Source: a virus. From it: a stretch of 64,000 bases of DNA. The number at the start of each line of letters is the position of its first letter. The stretch's first letter is position 1. Where the stretch lies: positions 32,472 through 96,471 of the IMG/VR virus record IMGVR_UViG_3300033146_000857. One strand, given 5' to 3'. This document shows positions 28,423 to 37,430 of the stretch, in pieces. The position numbers and the translations under genes are program-made. The notes under the pieces were generated by a model. It did not search any database, had not been told where the DNA came from, and saw only the letters and a list, made by a program, of their open reading frames with translations.

Positions 28423-29256
28423 CTAGCACCCTGCACTAGACAGTTTCTTAGCCAATCTTCCCATTGGGAATTTCTTGATTAGCGCCTTTGTTACAGCATC
28501 TGCACCAAACTTACCACCGTTAATATCACAAGCAGTTGGTTGTAAAGGCTCTATTGTAAACGATAATGCACCAAAAGCATCAGTAGTTGAAGCTACCTCA
28601 GCTGAGCCAGAAATTGTACCTTTCCAAATGTCATATACGAATGGACTATTATCAAGAGGCATAACACCAACAACTTGAATAGTCAATGGTGGAACGTTAT
28701 CTTCAGAACCAAGTTTAATAGCTGTTACTTTAGCTACCTTGAAATCTGCTGAAACACTTCTAGGAATGTTCTGAGTAAATGTTAAAGTGTTAGCCGCGAT
28801 AGAACCTATCTCAAGAACAATAACATCATCAGGAGCATATTTATCATAGACATAGACTACATCATCAGCTAAAAAGCCTGTTGCGTCTGCTATTGTTAGT
28901 TCCATGCCAGGTGTTGCCACATCATAAGGTGTTGATACAGTAGACTCAGCCGAACTTGCTGATACTGCCTCTGCTAGAGCTGCGTTATCACCATAGATCA
29001 TTGCGAGGTTACTGATACTATACTCATTCAAGTTTCCTTCAACTGTCATCTCTCTAGAAGTTACTGCTGTCGCATAAGTCTTCTGAGGAAAACCTGCTTG
29101 AAGTTTACTTTGGTTAGTAGTCATAGATACTTTCGCATCTTGTAAAAGACCAATAGTGTCTTCAGGGCCTAGTTTGCCGGCTTTTGACAAATCGCTTGAA
29201 ACACGAATGTCTAAATCGCCCATGAAAAATTCTTGGGTCTTTGCTGTGTTAGCCAT
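28423..29256 (-). CDS. Major tail tube protein
   Basis: This 277-residue protein has a beta-rich layout typical of siphovirus tube proteins: an N-terminal arm (KTQEFFMGDLDIRVSSD), a core strand-rich domain, an inserted acidic domain (residues about 100-170) and a C-terminal segment rich in Gly, Ala and Lys. It is placed between the tail completion gene and the G/GT chaperones, upstream of the tape measure, which is the usual tube position. High expression is expected, and a stable hairpin follows the stop codon. Confidence 0.75.
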   Translation of the reverse strand: MANTAKTQEFFMGDLDIRVSSDLSKAGKLGPEDTIGLLQDAKVSMTTNQSKLQAGFPQKTYATAVTSREMTVEGNLNEYSISNLAMIYGDNAALAEAVSASSAESTVSTPYDVATPGMELTIADATGFLADDVVYVYDKYAPDDVIVLEIGSIAANTLTFTQNIPRSVSADFKVAKVTAIKLGSEDNVPPLTIQVVGVMPLDNSPFVYDIWKGTISGSAEVASTTDAFGALSFTIEPLQPTACDINGGKFGADAVTKALIKKFPMGRLAKKLSSAGC

Positions 29257-29302
29257 ATTTTATCCTTTATAATTTTGTTACTCTAAGTTATTAGTTGTTA
29301 AG

Positions 29303-29779
29303 CTAGCATAGATGGCCTATAAAAGTGATCTTCAAGGAATTAAAGTTACTCTGTAATTGACCAGCACCAAGTGTTTCTTGTTCTAGGTCTTGAATAACCA
29401 GCTTAGTTCCAGTCGGGTTCAAAACTGTAGTTGTTGCTTCAAGTCCTGCTGCTTCATAAATAGGTATTGCTGAGTATTTTTTATAGAGTACTTCAAAGGC
29501 TGAAAATACTTTTAATGTTAGCATAGCATTCAAATCTTTTGTAGTAGCGAACGAAGGAACTAAGTTATAGACTATAGTATTAAACTTATTCTTCTCAGTT
29601 TTTGACTTTTGCATTACCACTATCTTATCCGTTTCAGTGTCTAAAAGCGCTGCTGTAGCCTCAAGAGACGTCGTACTTGTAAAATCAAAGTCTGGTAATG
29701 AAGAATCACTCTTTAGTTCTTGGATAAATGTATTGAATAGATAGTATAAACTAGCTACTGCGTCTATATGTGTTGCCAT
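29303..29779 (-). CDS. Tail terminator / tail completion protein
   Basis: This 158-residue alpha/beta protein contains a predicted helix after the start (AVASLYYLFNTFIQELK) and beta strands later (TTVLNPTGTKLVIQDLEQE). The size and its position just before the tube gene match tail terminators (lambda gpU position). It shares one base with the preceding head-closure candidate. No signature motif; assignment rests on order and size. Confidence 0.55.
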   Translation of the reverse strand: MATHIDAVASLYYLFNTFIQELKSDSSLPDFDFTSTTSLEATAALLDTETDKIVVMQKSKTEKNKFNTIVYNLVPSFATTKDLNAMLTLKVFSAFEVLYKKYSAIPIYEAAGLEATTTVLNPTGTKLVIQDLEQETLGAGQLQSNFNSLKITFIGHLC

Positions 29780-30375
29780 TATTGCTCCCTAGTTACTTGT
29801 AGTACAGTAGCTCCAGAGGTTACTCCTAGAGTTTTCTGTTTATATCTTAGTCCTTGGTAATAAACTATATAGCTTTTGTTAAGCTTTATAGGTAATCTTG
29901 TTGGTATTAGAAAAATTAACCTTGTAGTGTCTACTACTTGGCTTGTATCTGTAGCCAGACTATCTTTCACGTGTACAGGAAAAATACCATCTATAATATG
30001 TAGGTCATCACCATCAAGCTTATCTTTGTTGCCGTCTGTAGTCATAACTACTGACCCTCCGATAGCATTCTTAGAAGCAATTATTTCTCTAAGATGAATA
30101 AACTCTGACATAAATAAAAGATCATAGGCCCACTGATGTTTACTCTGAGGTTCTATGAGTCTTTTATATACTAGATACTTTTGACCTTCAACCTCTATAT
30201 ACCGTCCTTCTAGGTCCGGATTAGTCTTAGATGTAATAAAAAGCTGTATATTATTGGCAGTTGTCGTGTCCTGCTGTAAGCTGTAACGCAAATGAATTTT
30301 TTTGTTAGTATAATTGCTACTTACAAAAAAATCCACTTTTTTCTGAAACCTAGACCTAACTGATCTTACATCCAT
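29779..30375 (-). CDS. Head closure / neck protein candidate
   Basis: This 198-residue protein is basic at its N-terminus (VRSRFQKKVDFF) and beta-rich in the middle (NIQLFITSKTNPDLEGRYIEVEGQKYLVYKRL). It lies between the connector candidate and the tail terminator candidate. In the head-tail module this slot usually holds the stopper or head-closure protein. Not recognised at sequence level. Confidence 0.5.
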   Translation of the reverse strand: MDVRSVRSRFQKKVDFFVSSNYTNKKIHLRYSLQQDTTTANNIQLFITSKTNPDLEGRYIEVEGQKYLVYKRLIEPQSKHQWAYDLLFMSEFIHLREIIASKNAIGGSVVMTTDGNKDKLDGDDLHIIDGIFPVHVKDSLATDTSQVVDTTRLIFLIPTRLPIKLNKSYIVYYQGLRYKQKTLGVTSGATVLQVTREQ

Positions 30376-30378
30376 AGC

Positions 30379-30783
30379 TTATCCTTGAGTCACTGGATCT
30401 ACAGCCGCTGGTACTACGGTTAATAGCTCATAGTCTGCTGTTCCAGTATCTGGGTTCTCAATCTGAGCTACAAAGTTATCTGCATGTTCAAATAGTCCTT
30501 CTATAGAATCAAATCTAGTGAAAGAGTTAAAGTTATCTTTCATTGTCTTTGGCATAGCAATAAGTATAGCTCTTCTAAGTAAAGAAATAGCCTTATAGGC
30601 CATATAGTCTAGTTGTGTAAATGCTTCAGTTGTAGGATTATCTTCGTCTAGTTCGACAACGGTCTCGAAAAACCGTTGTCTAAGTAGTTTGACCTTTGGT
30701 ATTATCTTAGAGTTATCTAAGATATCATCTGAAAGCTCTGCCTCAGTTAAGCCACAGAGGCTTCTGATGTAATCATTGGTCAT
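30379..30783 (-). CDS. Head-tail connector (adaptor) candidate
   Basis: This 134-residue, largely helical protein (IRSLCGLTEAELSD, then FTQLDYMAYKAISLLRRAILI) has a short Asp/Thr/Pro-rich tail. Its helical character and place directly after capsid genes fit HK97 gp6-like adaptors that dock under the portal. Three bases separate it from the next neck gene. Confidence 0.5.
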   Translation of the reverse strand: MTNDYIRSLCGLTEAELSDDILDNSKIIPKVKLLRQRFFETVVELDEDNPTTEAFTQLDYMAYKAISLLRRAILIAMPKTMKDNFNSFTRFDSIEGLFEHADNFVAQIENPDTGTADYELLTVVPAAVDPVTQG

Positions 30784-30797
30784 GTTAGTCCTTTAGA

Positions 30798-31064
30798 CTA
30801 TTTTGCAGCTTTGGCTATTGCTGCCGCTTTGGCTATTGCTGCCGCTTTTTTCTCAGCCGCTTTTTTCTCAGCGTCTGTAGGTTCTTTGACTGGTTCAGCT
30901 ACTTCTACTCTAGCTGGTTCAGAAACTTCAACTATTAGACCTTCAGCGATTGCTTCACGTATAGTTGATGTAACTTTAACGTTCACGGCTTTTTTGCCAT
31001 GGACTACTTTTCCCTGCTCTGCACAGTATACAACTCTTCTAGGATCTTTAGCTTTGACTCTCAT
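30798..31064 (-). CDS. Small Ala/Lys-rich head protein
   Basis: This 88-residue protein starts with a basic segment (MRVKAKDPRRVVY) and ends in tandem repeats of AEKKA and AIAKAA units. The tail would form a charged helix. It is encoded between the major capsid and connector genes. The tandem DNA repeats in its 3' end are a source of length variation. Possibly a minor capsid-associated protein. Confidence 0.55.
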   Translation of the reverse strand: MRVKAKDPRRVVYCAEQGKVVHGKKAVNVKVTSTIREAIAEGLIVEVSEPARVEVAEPVKEPTDAEKKAAEKKAAAIAKAAAIAKAAK

Positions 31065-31073
31065 GGCTTACCC

Positions 31074-32222
31074 CTAGTCTAGTTCAAGCATCATTATAGC
31101 ATCATCAAAAATCTTAGAGATTTCGTCAGAGATACTAATAACTACGCTTGTGAACTGTTGAGTTATAATCTTTTCAGTTTCTTGAAGGTCAGTTCCAGCT
31201 TGAATAACTCTCTCAAGAGCATATCTTCTATCTAGTGTTAGAATGAAGTCATCAGGAAGTGTATTGTCTGTGAATGGGAAAATTGTTACATTCTTCCATA
31301 AGCCTCTACCCATCTGAATTTCTTGAGTTATTGGACCTCTTTCAAGTGCTGCCATCATAGCTACTGGATCAACATTTGGCTTCTCCATCATGATAATCTT
31401 AAGAGCTGTATCAACGCTACAGTAGTAAGTATCAGGCGCATAAGGAGCAAAACTTGCAGTCCACTTTAACCAAGCTTCATAGTTTAGTTTATGGTCTCCA
31501 CTAGAAATAGCTGTAGATAATGTTGATGCTGCTGTTGCAACAGTTCCATTAACCGCTTTAGAGATTGCTTTTTTGAATAAGTCCGTTCTCTGTGAAAGCA
31601 TGATACGATTGATAACAATGTTCATGATATCAAGAGTAGCTTCTCTTTGGAATTCATAAGACATATCAATCTGGATACCTCTTTTTACTAAACTCTTAGA
31701 AACATCTGACCAACCAACTTGAACTCTTGGGAAAGTACCAAACTCACCAACTCTACCCATAGCGTATTTGCCATCAGTAATTGAATCAATGTGAAGTTCT
31801 TTATAAGAGCTTTGAGAAATATTTCTAGTTGTAGAAAGTAAGTCTTCAACGTTGTAGTCTTGATCTTTTAGTAAAGCCATTCTAGCCGTTTTAGAGACTA
31901 GCTCTGGAAAAAGAATCTTTGAACCATCAGTTTGTAATGAATCACTATAGCCTTCAATTGGAGCTGCATTTAAAGTCTCTTCAATTGTAGAAGCGTAAAT
32001 ACCATTAACTGGATCACCTTGAGAAACAATACCAAATCTCTTTAGTTGTCTTTCAAATGCGTCTAATGTTTCCCCAGATTTTGTTGGGTTGATTCTGTTT
32101 AGTAATTGAGAGAAGTTAATCCCTTGCTCACTAGCCAATTTGTACATATCTTTATTTAATTTTACTTTATTAGGATCTGATACTACGTCCTGTCCTAAGT
32201 CTATTCTTAAACTTTTACTCAT
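31074..32222 (-). CDS. Major capsid protein
   Basis: This 382-residue protein starts after AAGGA. It follows the decoration protein gene and precedes the connectors. Features expected for an HK97-fold capsid are present: an N-terminal arm, an extended loop region (TRNISQSSYKELHIDSITDGKYAMGRV), a long spine helix (QREATLDIMNIVINRIM), an A-domain and a C-terminal beta segment (FTSVVISISDEISKIFDDAIMM). No N-terminal delta domain is needed because a separate scaffold is fused to the protease. Confidence 0.85.
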   Translation of the reverse strand: MSKSLRIDLGQDVVSDPNKVKLNKDMYKLASEQGINFSQLLNRINPTKSGETLDAFERQLKRFGIVSQGDPVNGIYASTIEETLNAAPIEGYSDSLQTDGSKILFPELVSKTARMALLKDQDYNVEDLLSTTRNISQSSYKELHIDSITDGKYAMGRVGEFGTFPRVQVGWSDVSKSLVKRGIQIDMSYEFQREATLDIMNIVINRIMLSQRTDLFKKAISKAVNGTVATAASTLSTAISSGDHKLNYEAWLKWTASFAPYAPDTYYCSVDTALKIIMMEKPNVDPVAMMAALERGPITQEIQMGRGLWKNVTIFPFTDNTLPDDFILTLDRRYALERVIQAGTDLQETEKIITQQFTSVVISISDEISKIFDDAIMMLELD

Positions 32223-32232
32223 TTTAATTTCC

Positions 32233-32613
32233 TTAAATTAAGAAGAACGCAGAAAATTCATCACCATCTGCCGCCGCTGCTGTTAGAGCTACACATTTTG
32301 TAGTCATCACCTCTGTTGTTACTGCTTTAACTTTGTCACTACCTGAAGGTACTACTGCTGCGCCTGCTACGATAGCTGCACTTGCAGTTATCTTAACAAC
32401 ACCAGAAAAGTCAACTGTAACAAAATTGTCACTAGTTACTGTCTTCAAAGTTCCGAAAAACTTTGCATTTGCTGGAGCAGCTACAACTCCACCAGTAGCG
32501 TCTAGAGCAACTAATTTGCCTAAGTCACTAGCTGTTAACGCACCTGCGTTTGGAAGAGTTAAAACTCTTTTTAAGCCGTATTGTCCATCTAGTCTAAGAT
32601 TTGGGTATGCCAT
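32233..32613 (-). CDS. Capsid decoration / head-stabilising protein
   Basis: This 126-residue, Ala/Val/Thr-rich, almost purely beta protein (ALTASDLGKLVALDATGGVV, then AAIVAGAAVVPSGSDK) lacks Trp and has few charged residues. Such beta-tulip-like sequences directly upstream of the capsid gene are typical of cement proteins (DUF2190-like). It probably trimerises on the capsid surface. It overlaps no neighbour: 10 bases separate it from the capsid gene and two from the protease gene. Confidence 0.65.
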   Translation of the reverse strand: MAYPNLRLDGQYGLKRVLTLPNAGALTASDLGKLVALDATGGVVAAPANAKFFGTLKTVTSDNFVTVDFSGVVKITASAAIVAGAAVVPSGSDKVKAVTTEVMTTKCVALTAAAADGDEFSAFFLI

Positions 32614-32615
32614 GA

Positions 32616-33107
32616 TTATTTTCCTTTATAAATTGAGTCATTTGGTTTAAAACCATATTGCTCTGCATTGTCGTCAATTGACTGTCTACCTGCTGGTAAA
32701 GCTTTTGCTTTTTCCATGTAAGTTGCTAAATCTGCAAATAGCTTGTCTACATTTGTAGTCTCAGCGTAAGCTTCAGCTTCAAATGGTGCAGCTAATTTAG
32801 CTACTGTTTCATGTAACTTTGTTACATAAGTTTCTGCACTAGCAGTTAGTGCTTCTTTTTCAGTAGTAAGAGTCTCGGAACTTGTTTTGAACTCTTTAAG
32901 TTCTGCAAGGTCTTTATCAGCTGAAGCTAGTTTATCTTTATAAACTGTAAGCTCTGCAGTAAGATCTTTGATGTTTTTAATATCAGCTACTCTATCAGCA
33001 GCAAATTGCTCTGATCCATTTAAGTATTTAGTGTTCAAATCAGCATACTTAGCTGCTAGAGCTGTGTAGTTGTTTTGAAGACTGTCAAAATTGGCTTGTA
33101 AATCCAT
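32616..33107 (-). CDS. Nested scaffold protein from internal start
   Basis: In-frame ATG at 33107 within the protease-scaffold gene has AAGAAGGA six to nine bases upstream, as good as most gene starts here. It would give a 163-residue coiled-coil product (MDLQANFDSLQNNY onwards), equivalent to lambda Nu3 made from within gene C. Not proven; inferred from the site and the domain boundary. Confidence 0.5.
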   Translation of the reverse strand: MDLQANFDSLQNNYTALAAKYADLNTKYLNGSEQFAADRVADIKNIKDLTAELTVYKDKLASADKDLAELKEFKTSSETLTTEKEALTASAETYVTKLHETVAKLAAPFEAEAYAETTNVDKLFADLATYMEKAKALPAGRQSIDDNAEQYGFKPNDSIYKGK

Positions 33108-33740
33108 GGCGTTTCCTTCTTGTTTGATTTCAACTTGTTCTTGTGACACACTACCGCAAGTGATAGTCTCTATTGTACCTTCCTCGAAGATAAAATCTTT
33201 GCAAAAAGCCTCCTTACTGTTATACCCGTCATATCTAGCTGCATACTCAGATTTGATCTTTGCATCTGGTACAGCCCCAACATAGACCAAGCTTGCTTCT
33301 TGCATTGTGATATCATCTAGTAGAACGTAACACGTCTCACCGTCGTATTCTCTACCAGGTATATGGTCACAGTTAGGCCAATCTGAAATATCATTAGTAC
33401 AAATTGAACACTCATGTATTTTAGAACTAAAGCCTATAGACACTGAGTCTAGTAGTCCTGTTTCTATTCTGCTTGTAATATCAATATGCTCTGGTATCTC
33501 ATGAGGTATATAAAACTTTGCAACCACCTCTGAAGTATCTGTTACTTTAGCTTCATACCATCTTCCAGAGGGAAGGCGGCTAGTGTCATGGTTAAGCATT
33601 AATGGCTTTGACATGTCATTTATCTGTTGAGACACCTGAGCTAAAGCGTTTGCTTTGAACTTTGTTTGTCTTGTTGTTGGTTTCATATCTATCAAGATAG
33701 CTTGACTTTTATATGATCCCTCAGTAGGTTTAATCTTCAT
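32616..33740 (-). CDS. Prohead protease fused to scaffold
   Basis: This 374-residue protein has a protease-like half (residues 1-175) with MLNHD, a predicted catalytic-type stretch RIETGLLDSVSIGFSS, and a four-Cys insert (CSICTNDISDWPNC). It is followed by a coiled-coil scaffold half from about residue 212. The GLLDSVSIGF motif matches XkdF/HK97-type prohead proteases where Ser is the nucleophile. A start codon with a good ribosome site begins the scaffold part inside the same frame. It would direct capsid assembly and then cleave scaffold and itself. Confidence 0.75.
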   Translation of the reverse strand: MKIKPTEGSYKSQAILIDMKPTTRQTKFKANALAQVSQQINDMSKPLMLNHDTSRLPSGRWYEAKVTDTSEVVAKFYIPHEIPEHIDITSRIETGLLDSVSIGFSSKIHECSICTNDISDWPNCDHIPGREYDGETCYVLLDDITMQEASLVYVGAVPDAKIKSEYAARYDGYNSKEAFCKDFIFEEGTIETITCGSVSQEQVEIKQEGNAMDLQANFDSLQNNYTALAAKYADLNTKYLNGSEQFAADRVADIKNIKDLTAELTVYKDKLASADKDLAELKEFKTSSETLTTEKEALTASAETYVTKLHETVAKLAAPFEAEAYAETTNVDKLFADLATYMEKAKALPAGRQSIDDNAEQYGFKPNDSIYKGK

Positions 33741-33751
33741 TACTTTCTCCT

Positions 33752-35179
33752 TTATTTTTTGACTTTCTTATTTGATGAACCAGTTGTTGATCCAGCACCT
33801 GCTCCACCAGTTATGCTCCTGCCTAGAGGGTCAGTATTTGGTGATATACCTTCTACATCCATACTAGGGTCACTTCCTAAGAAATTTGTTCCCATAAGGG
33901 GTTTGCTTGGTGCATGTTCTATGCCTAGTATCAAGGCTGCTTCATCATCAGTTATATGCCCAAAGCTTTGTAGTTGTAATATTCTATTTTGCTTAGCTAA
34001 TTTCTGAGGCTCTAATTCTAAAGCTGGTCTAAGATCAATAGTGTCGAAAGAACATTCTATAAAACCCTTATATCCAAGAAGCCTTGCAGACATTGTTAAT
34101 GCTTGACTCATTATTTTTGCTGACTTAGCTTGCAAATATGTAGGAGTATTAATGTATACTTTAGCTTCAACAGAGGCTGAATTTTGTGTAGATCTTCCTT
34201 TGCCTAAAATGCTGGGTAAAGATTTTAAAGCTGATACAACTTGGCCATCTAAGATTTCCATTATAGGTCTAAAATCAACTGTGCCACTAGTATTGCTACT
34301 CATGTATTCAGCCTCAATTGAATCAAAGATTACTAATGCTTCTTCTGGTTTAATCTTGCCTAGGTCAGTAGCTATCTCAGTTTTCTTTTTTCTTAGCCAT
34401 TTGGCTAATTTTACATCATCACCTTTTATATCTCTTGGAGCATGCTTCTTTAAAACATCTTCAAGTACTTTAACTTTTAGTTTAGGATAACCAGCCTTTT
34501 TCATTACTCTTTGAATATCTGCAGTTATAGCTTGTTTAAATGCCACTGCTTGAATTGCTGTTAGTAGTGGCGACTCAGCTGCAGCTTCACCAGGATCTTT
34601 ATCAAGGTCTTGGAAAAAGAATGTTGGTAAATCAAGTTTTATTTTCTTATTTCCTGGTCCATCTTGAAAAGGTGTAAAATGCCCTTTCTTATAGGTCCAT
34701 TTTATGCTAGAGCTCTTAACTAGTATGTAGTCTATAGGTAGTTTATTTTTATCTAAAACAACTTCAAGTCCAACTCCACCGTATAAGAATAACTGTCTTC
34801 TTATAGAATCAGCCAATTCTTCTGGAGTTTGTTTATTGATAGAAAATAACCAAGAAGCTTTTAAAGTAGTATTGAACTCTTTAGTTTTGTCTGCATCAAA
34901 CTCACCTTTTTCGTCTCTATAAATGATGTTTAATTTAGTGTTTGCAAATCTTAGCATTGCCCATAGAGCATTAGCCGCATCAGCGTCATATCTATGTAAG
35001 TCTTTTATAATATCATTTGAGTCTGTTCCAAGTGTTCTTATACCACCTACATCTTGGTAGGGGTTAAAACGTGCTACTTGGGCTGTATCACCATCAGACA
35101 AGTCTGGGTTAACAGCTTTTGGTGCATTGTTAGCCTTAGCCCCACCAAAGATAGTTGAAAAAACATTTTTTATAGCCAT
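33752..35179 (-). CDS. Portal protein
   Basis: This 475-residue protein starts after AAGGA. It has a helical N-terminal domain, a beta/helical core (RRQLFLYGGVGLEVVLDKN, then PLLTAIQAVAFKQAITADIQ), and a Gly/Ser-rich disordered C-terminus. Length and place between large terminase and protease are standard. It forms the ring through which DNA is packaged. Confidence 0.83.
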   Translation of the reverse strand: MAIKNVFSTIFGGAKANNAPKAVNPDLSDGDTAQVARFNPYQDVGGIRTLGTDSNDIIKDLHRYDADAANALWAMLRFANTKLNIIYRDEKGEFDADKTKEFNTTLKASWLFSINKQTPEELADSIRRQLFLYGGVGLEVVLDKNKLPIDYILVKSSSIKWTYKKGHFTPFQDGPGNKKIKLDLPTFFFQDLDKDPGEAAAESPLLTAIQAVAFKQAITADIQRVMKKAGYPKLKVKVLEDVLKKHAPRDIKGDDVKLAKWLRKKKTEIATDLGKIKPEEALVIFDSIEAEYMSSNTSGTVDFRPIMEILDGQVVSALKSLPSILGKGRSTQNSASVEAKVYINTPTYLQAKSAKIMSQALTMSARLLGYKGFIECSFDTIDLRPALELEPQKLAKQNRILQLQSFGHITDDEAALILGIEHAPSKPLMGTNFLGSDPSMDVEGISPNTDPLGRSITGGAGAGSTTGSSNKKVKK

Positions 35180-35199
35180 TTTATTCCTTTACAGTACCA

Positions 35200-35223
35200 A
35201 ACCAAAGTATATATACTTTGGTT
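35200..35223. repeat. Perfect 24-bp palindrome between terminase and portal genes
   Basis: AACCAAAGTATA and its complement form an uninterrupted 24-bp palindrome in the 71-base gap. It could be a processing hairpin, a terminator-like stem (no T-tract follows on the minus strand) or a protein-binding dyad. Only the sequence symmetry is certain. Confidence 0.6.
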
Positions 35224-35250
35224 ATAGATACTTTCTCGACACTTGGCAAC

Positions 35251-36903
35251 CTATTGTATGGCTACAGTGTCTAATGTGATTGGAGCTATGTGCCCCTCAA
35301 GATCTACTAATATTTTATTAGCTGCATACATATAGCCTAGGCTGTGTAATAAGTGATCTTCAGCAACCTTAACGTATCTATATTTATGCTCATCATCCTT
35401 ATCTCTCTGCTTGACCATACCCTTAAGATGTTTCTTATAAAGCTCAGGATCAAACTCTTCAGACTTATTAACCACTAGCCTAGGAGCAGCTATAACGTTA
35501 TCAAACAACTGGGTTCTGTTTAAGGTTATGTCTCTCTCATTGGCTTTAATATTATAAAGATCTTTTTGAGTATCTGAGTAATAAGCAGTGAACGCTGGAC
35601 CATCAAATATTTCACAGATGTCTTTAGCTAGTTTAGTTTGAGGTAAAGCATCACAGACTAACGTGTTGATAAAGTATCTATCTTGATACTCCTTTACCTT
35701 ATCTAATATATAGTCTTCTTTTATAGACTCATATCTATAGATGGTAATAGTATCATCAGGATTAACTTTTCCTAAGGTTAACCAACAGGTTTTACCAAAG
35801 TCAATCCCCATACAAAGGCTGAACCCAGTTGGTGCCCCAAGCTTTATCAGTTCAAACTTTTCATCCGTATCAAACATCATGTCGGATGAAACATAGTCTA
35901 ATCCTAGTGCAAAATTCACGAAGTCGGAATATTGTGTATAGTCATTCATCCCACGCAAGAGATCAAATGGTGTTTGGAAAGCTGTATCAAATGGTGTTAT
36001 CTGATAGCCTGATACTGCTCTGCCTTCGTACTTAGCCACCCATTCTCTGTCTGTATAGTCCTGGTATTGTAAAGGTCTTCTACACCCTTGACATAAGTAC
36101 TTAACGTCCACAGGTAAGACATAGGCTAAATCATCTCTAGTTATCTCCTGTAGTTCTAGGTTCTTTAACTTTGGATGGTCAACAATTATGTCATTGAAAA
36201 AAGACTGGCTAGTCTCATTCCATTTTCCACAATGTGGACACTTCTTCATATAGAACTTTTGATCTGACATATTAAATTCTCTAGAGATACCAAAGTTAGG
36301 TATTGTTGGAGTAGAGAACTTTCTAAATAGCTTCCATTTAGAGTGCTGTACACGTGAACTATATTTGTTAATAATGTCAAGGTCAGAGAAGTCGAGCTCA
36401 TCATGGATTAGCATGTCAGCTGGAACAGAAATCGCAGCCTTAGCCCCAATGGTTCCTTTTATATACATGTAGCTCTTACCTAGTTTCTTTAGTTCTTTAC
36501 TGTCAACATGAGTATCTATCATTGATTTTAACAGCTTAGATTCCTCGATAATATCGTCTACTCTGGTAGTAGAGAAGTCCAAAGCATTCTTACGAGTAGG
36601 CTGAGTTATGATAGCGGTAAGAGACTGATTACGTGCAAGGAACGCGAGTATGGCCCGTACCATTACTTCTGACAGTCCAACCTGCGCACATTTTTTCACG
36701 CATATATTTTGTGACTCATCATTCATAATCATTTCTTGGAACTCATGGTCTACAAAATTGTAAGGGACACCTTTAATCTTGGTATGTTTACACACCCAAT
36801 CGGCCTGAGTCAACGTACTATCCTTAAAGCCATATCTAGAATTCATCTCTGAAACGAAAGCTTGTAAATAAACATTATTATTTTTTACCATGATATATAC
36901 CAT
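35251..36903 (-). CDS. terL: Terminase large subunit
   Basis: The protein has about 550 residues. The first ATG at 36903 is used here; upstream TTG (36924) and downstream ATG (36891) are alternatives, none with a strong ribosome site. The ATPase half has a Walker A variant (KKCAQVGLSE) and a Walker B (MLIHDELDF). A zinc-ribbon insert (CPHCGKW and CQGCRR) matches GpA-type terminases. The nuclease half begins with GIDFGK and continues through VCDALP and VAEDHLLHSLGY. It packages DNA through the portal and cuts concatemers. The small subunit candidate lies just upstream. Confidence 0.9.
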   Translation of the reverse strand: MVYIMVKNNNVYLQAFVSEMNSRYGFKDSTLTQADWVCKHTKIKGVPYNFVDHEFQEMIMNDESQNICVKKCAQVGLSEVMVRAILAFLARNQSLTAIITQPTRKNALDFSTTRVDDIIEESKLLKSMIDTHVDSKELKKLGKSYMYIKGTIGAKAAISVPADMLIHDELDFSDLDIINKYSSRVQHSKWKLFRKFSTPTIPNFGISREFNMSDQKFYMKKCPHCGKWNETSQSFFNDIIVDHPKLKNLELQEITRDDLAYVLPVDVKYLCQGCRRPLQYQDYTDREWVAKYEGRAVSGYQITPFDTAFQTPFDLLRGMNDYTQYSDFVNFALGLDYVSSDMMFDTDEKFELIKLGAPTGFSLCMGIDFGKTCWLTLGKVNPDDTITIYRYESIKEDYILDKVKEYQDRYFINTLVCDALPQTKLAKDICEIFDGPAFTAYYSDTQKDLYNIKANERDITLNRTQLFDNVIAAPRLVVNKSEEFDPELYKKHLKGMVKQRDKDDEHKYRYVKVAEDHLLHSLGYMYAANKILVDLEGHIAPITLDTVAIQ

Positions 36904-36952
36904 AGTATTAACAGTCCCAAACAACCAAGGAACACTGGGCTTATTGTATCAA

Positions 36953-37375
36953 TCATACTTCAACCAGTTGGTTAAATTTATCAACGATTTTGTCTTTTAG
37001 CTTTGGATCTTCTTCGTCTAGTATTTGGAAGACGGCCTCTTTAAATGACTTGACCGCATCAATACCGTTTATTTTTAGCTCATTATTTAGCATAAATTGT
37101 AAGAAACGTTGGGTGGTGTTTAATACTTGGGTATCATCTGGGTTATCGGTTAAATTTTGTTTAACCACTGTATAGGCTGCTTGAAATTCTTTCGTTATAG
37201 AAAATTCTTCGACAGCTATTTCGCTTAGGTTAAACATTTCCTTAAACTCTGCGCGAGCTATTGGATCCACAAGATCTTCTATAAAAAGTTTAGTTTTGTC
37301 ATTCTTAACCTTTTTTATAGCTCTGACTATATTTGGCGTAATTAGGTACTCTTGAGTAAGTTTATCATCTAGCAT
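36953..37375 (-). CDS. Candidate terminase small subunit / packaging protein
   Basis: I place the start at the ATG at 37375 because AAAGGAG lies seven bases upstream; an earlier ATG (37396) has no such site. The 140-residue product is acidic and helical throughout (RAEFKEMFNLSEIAVEEFS, then FKEAVFQILDEEDPK). It is the first gene of the late unit, immediately upstream of the large terminase, the usual place of the small subunit. No DNA-binding motif is obvious, so the call rests on position. Confidence 0.5.
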   Translation of the reverse strand: MLDDKLTQEYLITPNIVRAIKKVKNDKTKLFIEDLVDPIARAEFKEMFNLSEIAVEEFSITKEFQAAYTVVKQNLTDNPDDTQVLNTTQRFLQFMLNNELKINGIDAVKSFKEAVFQILDEEDPKLKDKIVDKFNQLVEV

Positions 37376-37397
37376 TTTTGGCTCCTTTGTTAGCATA

Positions 37398-37403
37398 CTT
37401 ATA
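37398..37403 (-). promoter_or_regulatory. Likely -10 box of the late (minus-strand) unit
   Basis: TATAAG lies 14 bases before AAAGGAG of the first late gene, giving a very short leader. No TTGACA-like box lies 17 bases upstream. The assignment is tentative. Confidence 0.35.
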
Positions 37404-37430
37404 AGATAGAAATGTTTTGCTGAATGTCCC

